Shown piece after piece: positions 1 through 5,068 of a stretch of DNA of 5,068 bases; within the stretch, counting starts at the first letter, position 1, and the number at the start of each line of letters is the position of its first letter. Source of the DNA: Bacteriovorax stolpii (lineage in GTDB: Bacteria; Bdellovibrionota; Bacteriovoracia; Bacteriovoracales; Bacteriovoracaceae); NCBI GenBank assembly GCA_945890905.1, contig CAMDDI010000223.1:1-5068 (forward strand), read 5' to 3'. Both the position numbers and the translations under genes were made by a program. The notes under the pieces were generated by a model, which had not been told where the DNA came from, did not search any database, and worked only from the letters and a program-made list of their open reading frames with translations.

Positions 1-795
1 GAATATACTTCATTTGGAAAACTTGTATTGATTGCTGATGGAGCTGGAGCGGATATAACTCAAAATCCTTTGATTGATCCGTATTTTACTTATACGGCTA
101 GAGAATTTGATAAGGAAAGTGGGCTCTATTACTACAGAGCGAGGATGTACAACCCTGAAATAGGCCGGTTTCTTACAACTGATCCAGATCAAGGGAGCGT
201 TCTTTCTCCAAACACATTTGTTTCAAAATATACTTATGTCGCGAATAATCCTATTAATCTTATTGATCCTTCTGGAACAAGCGTTAGACTCCCAGATTTG
301 AGTAATGCGTTTAAAGGCATCCACTTAAAACTAACACTTCCTGAAATCACTTTATCCAAGCATGATCAAATACAACTCATTCAACTTGGTATCTTAGTTC
401 TTGCAGCTTATACGGGCGGTGTCGCCGGTGGAGCTGCTGGTGGAGGGATTGTAGGTGCCTTCGTTGGAGGAGCAGTTGGGGGACTTGTTGGTGGTGCCGG
501 ATATAGTGTTTTTAAAGTGGGCACATTCAAGCAAGGATTTATTGGAGGAGCAATTGTGGGCGGAGTCGCAGGATATATAGGTATAGAGGGAGAGGCAACT
601 GAGTTACTAAGAGCTGAAGCCCATGAAGCATATATGAGCGCGTATAGATCATTTGGAAAATTTTATGCAAGTCCATATAATTATGTGCTAGCCAATCCTG
701 AAATTTTGGTTGGTTCTGCACTAGCTGTCATAAGTATTTTTTGTAAAGAAGGCAAAGTTTCAAAAGATTTTGCTCCAAATCAGTGTAGTTTTTAA
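1..795 (+). CDS. Rhs/YD-repeat protein, C-terminal part (5' end outside window)
   Basis: The reading frame is open from the first base, so the TTG at 28 is not a real start; 264 residues are visible. Counting from the first codon, the protein opens with an EYTSFGKL YD-repeat motif, then the Rhs core-closing signature: YTAREFD (about 31-37), GLYYYRARMYNPEIGRF (41-57), a first DP at 61-62, and NNPINLIDPSG (82-92). In the Rhs/TcC family the two DP motifs belong to the aspartyl autoprotease that frees the C-terminal tip inside the beta-cocoon shell. The usual DPxGL is here DPSGT, so cleavage is uncertain. The remaining 172 residues are the variable tip. It has a glycine-zipper hydrophobic stretch (about 124-171), a second (176-195) and a third hydrophobic segment (233-247). 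I see no nuclease, deaminase or ADP-ribosyltransferase motif. The role is inferred to be a contact-dependent or secreted polymorphic toxin. A lipoprotein gene follows 12 bases after the stop. Confidence 0.9.
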   Translation, partial: EYTSFGKLVLIADGAGADITQNPLIDPYFTYTAREFDKESGLYYYRARMYNPEIGRFLTTDPDQGSVLSPNTFVSKYTYVANNPINLIDPSGTSVRLPDLSNAFKGIHLKLTLPEITLSKHDQIQLIQLGILVLAAYTGGVAGGAAGGGIVGAFVGGAVGGLVGGAGYSVFKVGTFKQGFIGGAIVGGVAGYIGIEGEATELLRAEAHEAYMSAYRSFGKFYASPYNYVLANPEILVGSALAVISIFCKEGKVSKDFAPNQCSF

Positions 796-802
796 AAGGT
801 GG
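796..802 (+). promoter_or_regulatory. Shine-Dalgarno site fixing the lipoprotein start at 808
   Basis: AAGGTGG begins directly after the rhs stop codon (TAA at 793-795) and lies 5 bases before the ATG at 808. The upstream in-frame GTG at 799 lies inside this site, so ATG 808 is the preferred start. The site's position suggests that ribosomes finishing the rhs gene could start the next gene. Confidence 0.65.
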
Positions 803-807
803 CTTTT

Positions 808-1362
808 ATGAAAATTATTATAGCCTGGGGGATCTTATTACTAATATCTAGCTGTGCATATACAGTTAGAAACGGAGAATCTAAAAATGAAGAAATTGTA
901 AAATCGAGTGAGAAGTTTCCAACGAAAATATTTTTTTCATACAAGATTAATGGCAATTTGTTAAAAGAGGAAGATTATGAGCCCATACAACTCAAGGAGG
1001 AGTTGATGCAAAGCCTTCAAAGGCATAGATGCAATGCTGTTAACATAGAATACAAAGTTCCAAATAGTAGTGAAAAAGGTCTTTCTATAGAGTTCTATAC
1101 TGATTCTGATAAGAATTTCGGCTCATGGAAAAGTTATGCAAGCGTACTATCTTTAGGATTAATTCCAGTAAAGTATAAGGCAAGCCATGGAATCCGTGCG
1201 TTTTATGAAGGGAAAATCCTAGAGGACCGAAAAGATTATGATGTTTGGGTTCATCTTTTTTTATCGACACTAATTTTTTCAAAAAGCCAGTTATCTATGT
1301 GGGTAGATGACAATGCTAAATTTTCCGATCGAGTAGCCAGAAAGATATGCAGTTTTAAGTGA
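808..1362 (+). CDS. Small lipoprotein, candidate immunity protein for the upstream Rhs tip
   Basis: A 184-residue protein of no family I recognise. The start at ATG 808 is chosen because AAGGTGG precedes it by 5 bases; the frame could be extended three codons to a GTG at 799. The N-terminus is a short lipoprotein signal (one lysine, a hydrophobic run, lipobox I-S-S-C with Cys16; Ala follows, so by the E. coli rule an outer-membrane destination). The mature part is mostly polar, with a charged helix-like region (about 60-75), a motif SLGLIPVKYK (115-124) and an aromatic hydrophobic stretch around 147-158. Cys75 and Cys181 could form a disulphide in the periplasm. It lies 12 bases after the rhs stop on the same strand, where Rhs loci normally carry the cognate immunity gene. 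That role is inferred from position; a housekeeping or unrelated lipoprotein is the alternative. Confidence 0.82.
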   Translation: MKIIIAWGILLLISSCAYTVRNGESKNEEIVKSSEKFPTKIFFSYKINGNLLKEEDYEPIQLKEELMQSLQRHRCNAVNIEYKVPNSSEKGLSIEFYTDSDKNFGSWKSYASVLSLGLIPVKYKASHGIRAFYEGKILEDRKDYDVWVHLFLSTLIFSKSQLSMWVDDNAKFSDRVARKICSFK

Positions 1363-1364
1363 GG

Positions 1365-1985
1365 CTAGCTTTTGGGAAGACTGTCGATTTTTTCTCCTAT
1401 CTTCTGCTTATGATAGGAGTCAATACATCCTCCCATGGCTTCTTCCGAAAACAAAATTTGTAACTGATCCATGGATTTTTTTATATCACCAGTCTTATGA
1501 TAACAATCGGCTATCTCAATGATAGGCTTCACAGCAAAATCAAAATTGGGACATCTCTGTTTTAAAGTTTTATTATAAACTTCTTTCCCAAAATTCTTTC
1601 TATTCTCAAAGATGTCATATTTCTGAGTTTTATTGTGAACGCTTTCAAAACATTTCTCTCCACCCTTTGACTTATAGTGCGTATTTGAAGCTGTTCCAAG
1701 ACGATCGGACAATATAATAAGTGGGCCACAGACTATCGTAGGTAAAATAATTCCACCTGCCACAAAATAAATACTGTCGACGCCGTAAGCAGCTCCAGTT
1801 AAAATATAACTTATAGTTCTTCCAGTATAAGATTGAAGTTTCGATGAGGCTTTATTCACCTCAAACAAGGGAATGTTAATCGAGGCCTCCTCACATTTTC
1901 CTTGATCCAGAAGCTTCCGAAACTTCTTTTCAGAGTTGCTAGCACATGAGGCTAATAAAGCGAGACTGATAAATAGTGTTTTCAA
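1365..1985 (-). CDS. Putative lipoprotein with internal hydrophobic segments, function unknown
   Basis: A 206-residue protein read on the minus strand from a TTG at 1985. A weak GGAA Shine-Dalgarno sits 5 bases upstream, and an in-frame stop occurs a few codons before with no ATG between, so TTG is the only plausible start. A signal peptide with lipobox L-A-S-C (Cys14, followed by Ala) marks it as a lipoprotein. Residues about 59-92 are strongly hydrophobic and glycine-containing (two possible membrane segments, including VAGGIILPTIVCGPL), which is unusual in a lipoprotein. The rest is polar and rich in cysteine (31, 112, 145, 161, 187, plus 86 in the hydrophobic part). The segment around 157-182 (IADCYHKTGDIKKSMDQLQI) resembles one TPR-like helix pair. 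It converges on the upstream lipoprotein gene with a two-base gap between stop codons, so it is a separate transcription unit. I do not recognise the family. It could be an envelope gene carried with the Rhs locus, or an orphan immunity gene. Confidence 0.8.
   Translation of the reverse strand: MKTLFISLALLASCASNSEKKFRKLLDQGKCEEASINIPLFEVNKASSKLQSYTGRTISYILTGAAYGVDSIYFVAGGIILPTIVCGPLIILSDRLGTASNTHYKSKGGEKCFESVHNKTQKYDIFENRKNFGKEVYNKTLKQRCPNFDFAVKPIIEIADCYHKTGDIKKSMDQLQILFSEEAMGGCIDSYHKQKIGEKIDSLPKS
1394..1419. repeat. 8-bp inverted repeat inside the end of the minus-strand lipoprotein gene
   Basis: CTCCTATC (1394-1401) and GATAGGAG (1412-1419) are perfect complements separated by 10 bases. 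They lie near the 3' end of the minus-strand gene, where two genes converge. There is no T-run after the stem in either direction (the T-run at 1388-1393 precedes it on the plus strand), so it does not fit a standard intrinsic terminator. It may slow convergent transcription, or it may be chance within coding sequence. Confidence 0.3.
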
Positions 1986-2005
1986 ATTGGTTCCATTCGC
2001 GTTTT

Positions 2006-2011
2006 ATTATA
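2006..2011 (-). promoter_or_regulatory. Candidate -10 element for the minus-strand lipoprotein gene
   Basis: Read on the minus strand, 2011-2006 is TATAAT, a perfect sigma-70 -10 hexamer, about 20 bases before the TTG start at 1985, which would leave a very short leader. No good -35 hexamer is seen at 16-18 bases upstream. The surrounding DNA (1990-2040) is extremely AT-rich, so a chance match is possible. Confidence 0.35.
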
Positions 2012-2052
2012 AATAAATATTAAAATAAAAGATATTAAAGTCACATAATGAC

Positions 2053-2066
2053 AGAGATTCATCTCT
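2053..2066. repeat. Short palindrome in the intergenic region
   Basis: AGAGAT (2053-2058) and ATCTCT (2061-2066) form a perfect inverted repeat around a 2-base centre, followed by AAAATATTTT, itself a 10-base palindrome (2071-2080). They sit between the start of the minus-strand lipoprotein gene and the rhs fragment. They could be an operator site or a trace of a recombination junction. There is no T-run, so a terminator is unlikely. Confidence 0.25.
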
Positions 2067-2120
2067 CGCTAAAATATTTTCTTCAAGGTTCAGCTATCAC
2101 AAGAAAGTTGCAATGGCTTT

Positions 2121-2795
2121 GTGAAATCAGCTTGGAACCACATTCCTAGTCAACACTTTGATTGTGGAGATGTTGTTACTCAAGTGCGAAGCACTGGAGC
2201 AGGTCAACGTACAGACTTGCCTAGTTCAACTCTTACTTACTCGTATAACGATTCAGGCGAGAAGATACATACTTCGACTCCTGTAGGGGCATTTTCTTAC
2301 GCTCGAGATGCTGCTGGTCGCTTAGTTGGTTTAACCAATAATTACGGGAAGACTTTCAACTTCCGCTATGATCTTAATCAGCGTCTAACCGAAATTACTT
2401 CTCCTGCAGCGATCACAAGTTTTGAGTTTGATTCTGTCGGGTTTAATACTAAAATTAATCATTCAAGACGATCAGGTGCTGTCATTGAGAGATTTATCTA
2501 CGGAAGGGACTTAGTGGGTAACAGAGTTACTAAAACCACGACTCAAGGTCAGAGCAGCTATGCTTATGATCAGCAGTACCAGTTAGTACAATCGATCACT
2601 CCGAGCTTACCTCAAGAGAATTTTAGTTATGATCCGATTGGAAACAGAGTTTCTGACAATAATTCAACTTATGTTTACGATGCTTCCAAACAAGAGCTCA
2701 GAGAAGATTACAAGTATCTCTATCAGTATGATGGCAACGGAAACCTGGCGATGAAGCAGGTGGCGAATAAAGGCCTAATGCCCCACGAAAAATAA
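2121..2795 (+). pseudogene. Rhs/YD-repeat core fragment, truncated at both ends
   Basis: The frame is open from 2073 (after a TAA at 2070-2072) to a TAA ending at 2795. The first possible start is GTG 2121, with no Shine-Dalgarno. From about 2175 onward the protein is a string of YD repeats: LTYSYNDSGEKI, FSYARDAAGRLVGLTNNYG, FNFRYDLNQRLTEITSP, YAYDQQYQLV, FSYDPIGNRV, YLYQYDGNGNLAMKQ. It has no secretion domain, no PAAR domain, no core-closing GLYYYRARxY or DPxG motif and no tip. The YD pattern stops at about 2774-2778, where the left end of the IS21 element starts, so the last six codons (LMPHEK) are IS sequence. In an intact Rhs protein this segment would come just before the part seen at 1-276. 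It is therefore best read as an orphan core fragment from an rhs rearrangement, later cut by the IS. Its continuation may lie beyond the IS, outside the window. It is probably not expressed as a functional protein. Confidence 0.75.
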
Positions 2796-2847
2796 AGTTT
2801 CATATGCCCCAGGTCATAAATTCAATTCCTAAATGTAAGATGGCCCC
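2778..2847 (+). repeat. Repeated left-end motifs of the IS21 element
   Basis: ATGCCCCA occurs at 2778-2785 and again at 2804-2811, 26 bases apart. A related ATGGCCCC occurs at 2840-2847. IS21-family ends carry several repeated transposase-binding sites, and these spaced copies fit that pattern. The third copy is only partly alike and may instead belong to the hairpin before istA. Confidence 0.55.
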
Positions 2848-2857
2848 TTAAGAGGGG
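2844..2857 (+). promoter_or_regulatory. Hairpin enclosing the istA ribosome-binding site
   Basis: CCCCT (2844-2848) pairs with AGGGG (2853-2857) across a TAAG loop. The right arm belongs to the AGAGGGG Shine-Dalgarno (2851-2857), 5 bases before the ATG at 2863. If the transcript begins upstream of 2844, this stem would mask the site and lower transposase translation. The site also supports ATG 2863 over the later ATG at 2884. Confidence 0.5.
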
Positions 2858-2862
2858 TAATC

Positions 2863-4329
2863 ATGTCTGGGAAAAAAATTATTATGACAAAGCAAAGCGA
2901 AGTTTTGCGTCTTAAATCTTTGGGTCACTCAAAGTCTGAAGTAACTCGACTACTTGGAATTGATAGAGCGACAGTGAGAAGATACTGGGATGGGCCGCAT
3001 GAGTCTGTTGAAATAGTTCGTGATTCCCCCCTATGGGTAGAACAACTTGATTGGGAATACATCCGCATAGAGTTGGATAAAAAAGTTCCAAGAAAAATTC
3101 TCTACGAAGAACAAAATCAGTCAGTAGAACTTCCATCCTATCAGGCCTTCTGTGAATATCTCCGTCTTCATGAAGAATTAACTCCTCCTGAAGTAACGAT
3201 CAAAATTCATCGAACTCCAGGATCTTCAATTGAAGTAGATTATTCAGGTGACAAGATTCAGATCATTAATCCGGCCACTGGTGAAATTTACAACGCAGAA
3301 CTTTTTGTCGGGAGCCTCAGCTGCTCAGGATATTTTTATGCTGAATTTACTCTGACTCAAAGGCTTGAGGATTTTATCATTGCTCACAATAATATGTTTT
3401 CATTCTTTGGTGGAACTGCAAGTTTTATATTCCCAGACAATTGTAAAACCGCCGTAATAAAAAATAAAAGGAATGAGTGGGACATTAATTCTACTTATCA
3501 AGACATGTGTACCCATTATGGAATAGTTGTTGATCCGGCCGATCCCTATAGTCCAAGGCATAAACCAAACGTTGAAAATGCAGTCGGATTGATTCAGAAA
3601 GATTTTTTTCCTCGTATTCGCAATAGGACTTTTACTTCACTGGTTGAATTGAACCAAGTTTTTAGGGAATGGTTATTGCAGAAGCTTCAAGAAGAAGTGA
3701 GGGGTCGTGGTCAGAGTCGTTTATTCTTTTATGAACAGGAAAGATCTCATTTAAAATCCCTTCCAGACTCATCCTATGAATTATTTTACTTCAAGAAAGC
3801 GAAGGTTCATCCAGATTGCCACTTTATCCATGAGAAGAACTATTATTCTGTTCCCTATCATTATGTAGGGAAAGAACTTGATATCAAGTTTAATAGCAAA
3901 GAAGTACATGCCTATTTTGAAACGACTAGAATTGCTTCTCATACAGGAATGAAAGGGAGTTATCACTACTCAACAATAGTTGCTCACTATCCAGAGAAAA
4001 AGTACGTGGATCTGAATTATCACATTGGACTTGCTCGCCGAGATGCAGAGTTGGTGGGAGCAAATACATTACTGGTTGTAGAGAGATTATTAAATGAGGA
4101 CCGCTTTCCTCTTAAAAACTTGAGGCGGGTTCAAGGAATTATCGGCCTATCTAAGCAATTTGAAAAAGAAGCCATGGAATACGGTTGTGAGATGGCCCTT
4201 CATTTTGAACATTTAAACTACGACCGAATCAGGAGATTTGCAAAGGGGTATCGGCCTCATAAGGATGTCTTAAATACAAGTCCGACAAGACAAGCGGAAT
4301 TAATATGCCTACAAGGAGGTTTACAATGA
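2863..4329 (+). CDS. istA: IS21-family transposase IstA (DDE recombinase)
   Basis: A 488-residue transposase that cuts and joins the element ends. ATG 2863 is chosen for its AGAGGGG Shine-Dalgarno. Residues about 10-43 form the N-terminal helix-turn-helix (VLRLKSLGHSKSEVTRLLGI then RATVRRYWDG), typical of IstA. The rve/DDE catalytic core follows, with D126 in EVDYSGD, D192 in PDNCKTAV and E238 in KPNVENAV; the spacings of 66 and 46 residues suit this family. All three acidic residues are present. Residues about 315-350 (KNYYSVPYHYVGKELDIKF) match the beta-barrel C-terminal domain that follows the core in IstA and Mu-type transposases. Length is in the normal range and there is no frameshift. 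Its stop overlaps the istB start (ATGA), so the two are probably translated together. IstA is known to need the IstB ATPase for target choice and strand transfer. Confidence 0.95.
   Translation: MSGKKIIMTKQSEVLRLKSLGHSKSEVTRLLGIDRATVRRYWDGPHESVEIVRDSPLWVEQLDWEYIRIELDKKVPRKILYEEQNQSVELPSYQAFCEYLRLHEELTPPEVTIKIHRTPGSSIEVDYSGDKIQIINPATGEIYNAELFVGSLSCSGYFYAEFTLTQRLEDFIIAHNNMFSFFGGTASFIFPDNCKTAVIKNKRNEWDINSTYQDMCTHYGIVVDPADPYSPRHKPNVENAVGLIQKDFFPRIRNRTFTSLVELNQVFREWLLQKLQEEVRGRGQSRLFFYEQERSHLKSLPDSSYELFYFKKAKVHPDCHFIHEKNYYSVPYHYVGKELDIKFNSKEVHAYFETTRIASHTGMKGSYHYSTIVAHYPEKKYVDLNYHIGLARRDAELVGANTLLVVERLLNEDRFPLKNLRRVQGIIGLSKQFEKEAMEYGCEMALHFEHLNYDRIRRFAKGYRPHKDVLNTSPTRQAELICLQGGLQ
4313..4320 (+). 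promoter_or_regulatory. Strong Shine-Dalgarno of istB inside the end of istA
   Basis: AAGGAGGT lies 5 bases before the istB ATG at 4326, within the last codons of istA. With the ATGA stop/start overlap it indicates efficient, coupled translation of the ATPase. It is much closer to consensus than the istA site and is not visibly masked. Confidence 0.75.
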
Positions 4330-5068
4330 TCGAGGCAGAAAGACTTTTGAGTGATCTTCAATTTTTTGGAATGAAGGAATCATTCTCGTATCGTTTATCT
4401 GAGGTTACTCAGTCCAACTTAAGTCACCAGCAATTCTTCACTTTTTTGCTGGAGGATGAAAAACTTTACAGAAGAAATAGACGTTGTGAAATGTTGAGGA
4501 AGCGAGCGAAGTTCAGAGAACGAGCATTGCTTGAAGAGTTCAGAATTGACCCGAAAAGAGGAATAACAAAGTCTCTCATTGAGCAATTTAAAACTTTATT
4601 TTTCCTTGATGGATATCAAAATTTATTTTTCATTGGAGGAACAGGAGCTGGCAAAAGTTTTTTAGCTCAAGGGATTGGGTATGAAAGTTGTGCTAATGGA
4701 TTTGAAACGCTTTTCATCTCAGTGAACCATCTCTTCAGAGAAATTGAAATGGCCGAGGCCCAGGGTAATTATCTAAGTTATCTTTCACGCCTGAGCAAAG
4801 TTCGACTTTTAATTCTGGATGACTTTGGATTAAGAAATTATTCCCATAAAGAAGCAACAATCTTCTATGAGATTCTTGAAGATCGATATCGTAAAGGATC
4901 TGTGATTATTACTTCGCAGGTAAAGCCGCAAGGCTGGAGTTCATTAATAGAGGATAAAGTAATTGCTGAAGCTATTTTAGATCGTTTAATGGCGAGTTCT
5001 CAGACTATTGATGTGAAAGGTGAATCCTTTAGAAAGAGTCAGGGGAAAAAGAAAGTAGACCAAGAAGA
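4326..5068 (+). CDS. istB: IS21-family helper ATPase IstB (3' end outside window)
   Basis: An AAA+ ATPase of the IstB/DnaC-like group that assembles on target DNA and directs IstA. 247 residues are visible and the frame is still open at the window end. Family members are about 240-265 residues, so only a few are missing. ATG 4326 has AAGGAGGT 5 bases upstream and overlaps the istA stop. The N-terminal helical domain (about 1-90) begins MIEAERLLSDLQFFGMKES, as in IstB. Walker A is GGTGAGKS (104-111), Walker B LLILDDFG (161-168), the sensor-1 region VIITSQ (193-198) and a conserved C-terminal AILDRL (216-221), followed by KGESFRKSQG (231-240), close to the GeSmR motif of IstB. All key ATPase residues are present. 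Confidence 0.93.
   Translation, partial: MIEAERLLSDLQFFGMKESFSYRLSEVTQSNLSHQQFFTFLLEDEKLYRRNRRCEMLRKRAKFRERALLEEFRIDPKRGITKSLIEQFKTLFFLDGYQNLFFIGGTGAGKSFLAQGIGYESCANGFETLFISVNHLFREIEMAEAQGNYLSYLSRLSKVRLLILDDFGLRNYSHKEATIFYEILEDRYRKGSVIITSQVKPQGWSSLIEDKVIAEAILDRLMASSQTIDVKGESFRKSQGKKKVDQE

Larger units (their letters stand above)
2779..5068 (+). mobile_element. IS21-family insertion sequence (right end outside window)
   Basis: This span holds the istA-istB gene pair that defines the IS21 family, preceded by a repeated left-end motif. The left boundary is placed at about 2776-2779 because YD-repeat coding stops there and the first ATGCCCCA copy begins there; the exact base is uncertain. Both genes appear intact as far as they are visible, so the element may be recent and active. 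The right end, and any 4-8 bp target duplication, lie past 5068. A complementary TGGGGCAT-type terminus would be expected within a few hundred bases. Confidence 0.85.

Noticed and set aside
539..721. Minus-strand ORF within the rhs tip
   Set aside because: It is a low-complexity, leucine-rich shadow of the glycine-rich coding strand with no start signal.
28..795. Reading the first gene as a complete 255-residue protein starting at TTG 28
   Set aside because: The frame is open to base 1 and the preceding codons (EYTSFGKLV) are typical Rhs sequence, so the true start is upstream of the window.
799..807. GTG at 799 as start of the plus-strand lipoprotein
   Set aside because: It overlaps the Shine-Dalgarno AAGGTGG, which is ideally placed for ATG 808; the longer form also adds residues before the positively charged start of the signal peptide.
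1085..1282. Minus-strand ORF within the plus-strand lipoprotein gene
   Set aside because: It lies wholly inside a better-supported gene, with no ribosome-binding site or recognisable motif.
2048..2149. 33-codon ORF starting at ATG 2048
   Set aside because: It has no good Shine-Dalgarno, resembles nothing I recognise and overlaps the open frame of the rhs fragment; probably chance.
2834..2841. TGTAAGAT as a -10 element for istA
   Set aside because: It matches TATAAT at only four of six positions and has no convincing -35 partner; it would also start the transcript inside the hairpin. Not supportable from sequence alone.
2884..2886. ATG 2884 as alternative istA start
   Set aside because: The ATG at 2863 has an AGAGGGG site at the right spacing; 2884 has none. 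The seven-residue difference does not affect the helix-turn-helix.

Overview
The window looks like accessory DNA from an AT-rich Gram-negative bacterium. Two genes carry lipoprotein signal peptides, one gene appears to use a TTG start, and Rhs (YD-repeat) genes sit next to an insertion sequence. The style of the lipoproteins (short lipobox signals, cysteine-rich small proteins with no family I recognise) brings to mind Bdellovibrionota/Bacteriovorax-like bacteria. That is an impression rather than evidence, and the window contains no taxonomic marker.

Layout, left to right. Positions 1-795 (+) are the 3' end of an Rhs-family gene whose start lies outside the window. It carries the conserved core-closing motifs up to a DPSG at 265-276, then a variable tail of about 172 residues rich in glycine-zipper hydrophobic segments. 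Twelve bases after its stop, and probably in the same transcript, comes a small lipoprotein gene (808-1362, +), which is in the classic position for an immunity gene. A second, unrelated lipoprotein gene (1365-1985, -) converges on it with a two-base gap and has its own candidate promoter near 2006-2011.

From about 2073-2170 to about 2778 there is a second Rhs stretch. It has YD repeats only, with no N-terminus, no credible start and no core-closing motifs. It ends abruptly where an IS21-family element begins, and I read it as a displaced or orphan rhs fragment cut by that insertion. The IS21 element (about 2779 to beyond 5068) has a repeated ATGCCCCA motif at its left end, an intact istA transposase gene (2863-4329) and an istB ATPase gene (4326 to the window end, nearly complete). 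istA and istB overlap by ATGA and are probably translationally coupled. The istA ribosome-binding site lies inside a CCCCT/AGGGG hairpin.

Together this resembles an Rhs polymorphic-toxin locus: main rhs tip, candidate immunity gene, a further cell-envelope gene, an orphan core fragment, and an IS. The most interesting unknown is the tip/lipoprotein pair. The tip shows no nuclease or other enzyme motif I recognise but does have membrane-type glycine-zipper segments, and its neighbour is a lipoprotein, so a membrane-acting toxin with an envelope-anchored immunity protein is a testable hypothesis. There is no gene-free stretch longer than 300 bases. No tRNA, rRNA, CRISPR array or convincing intrinsic terminator was seen.
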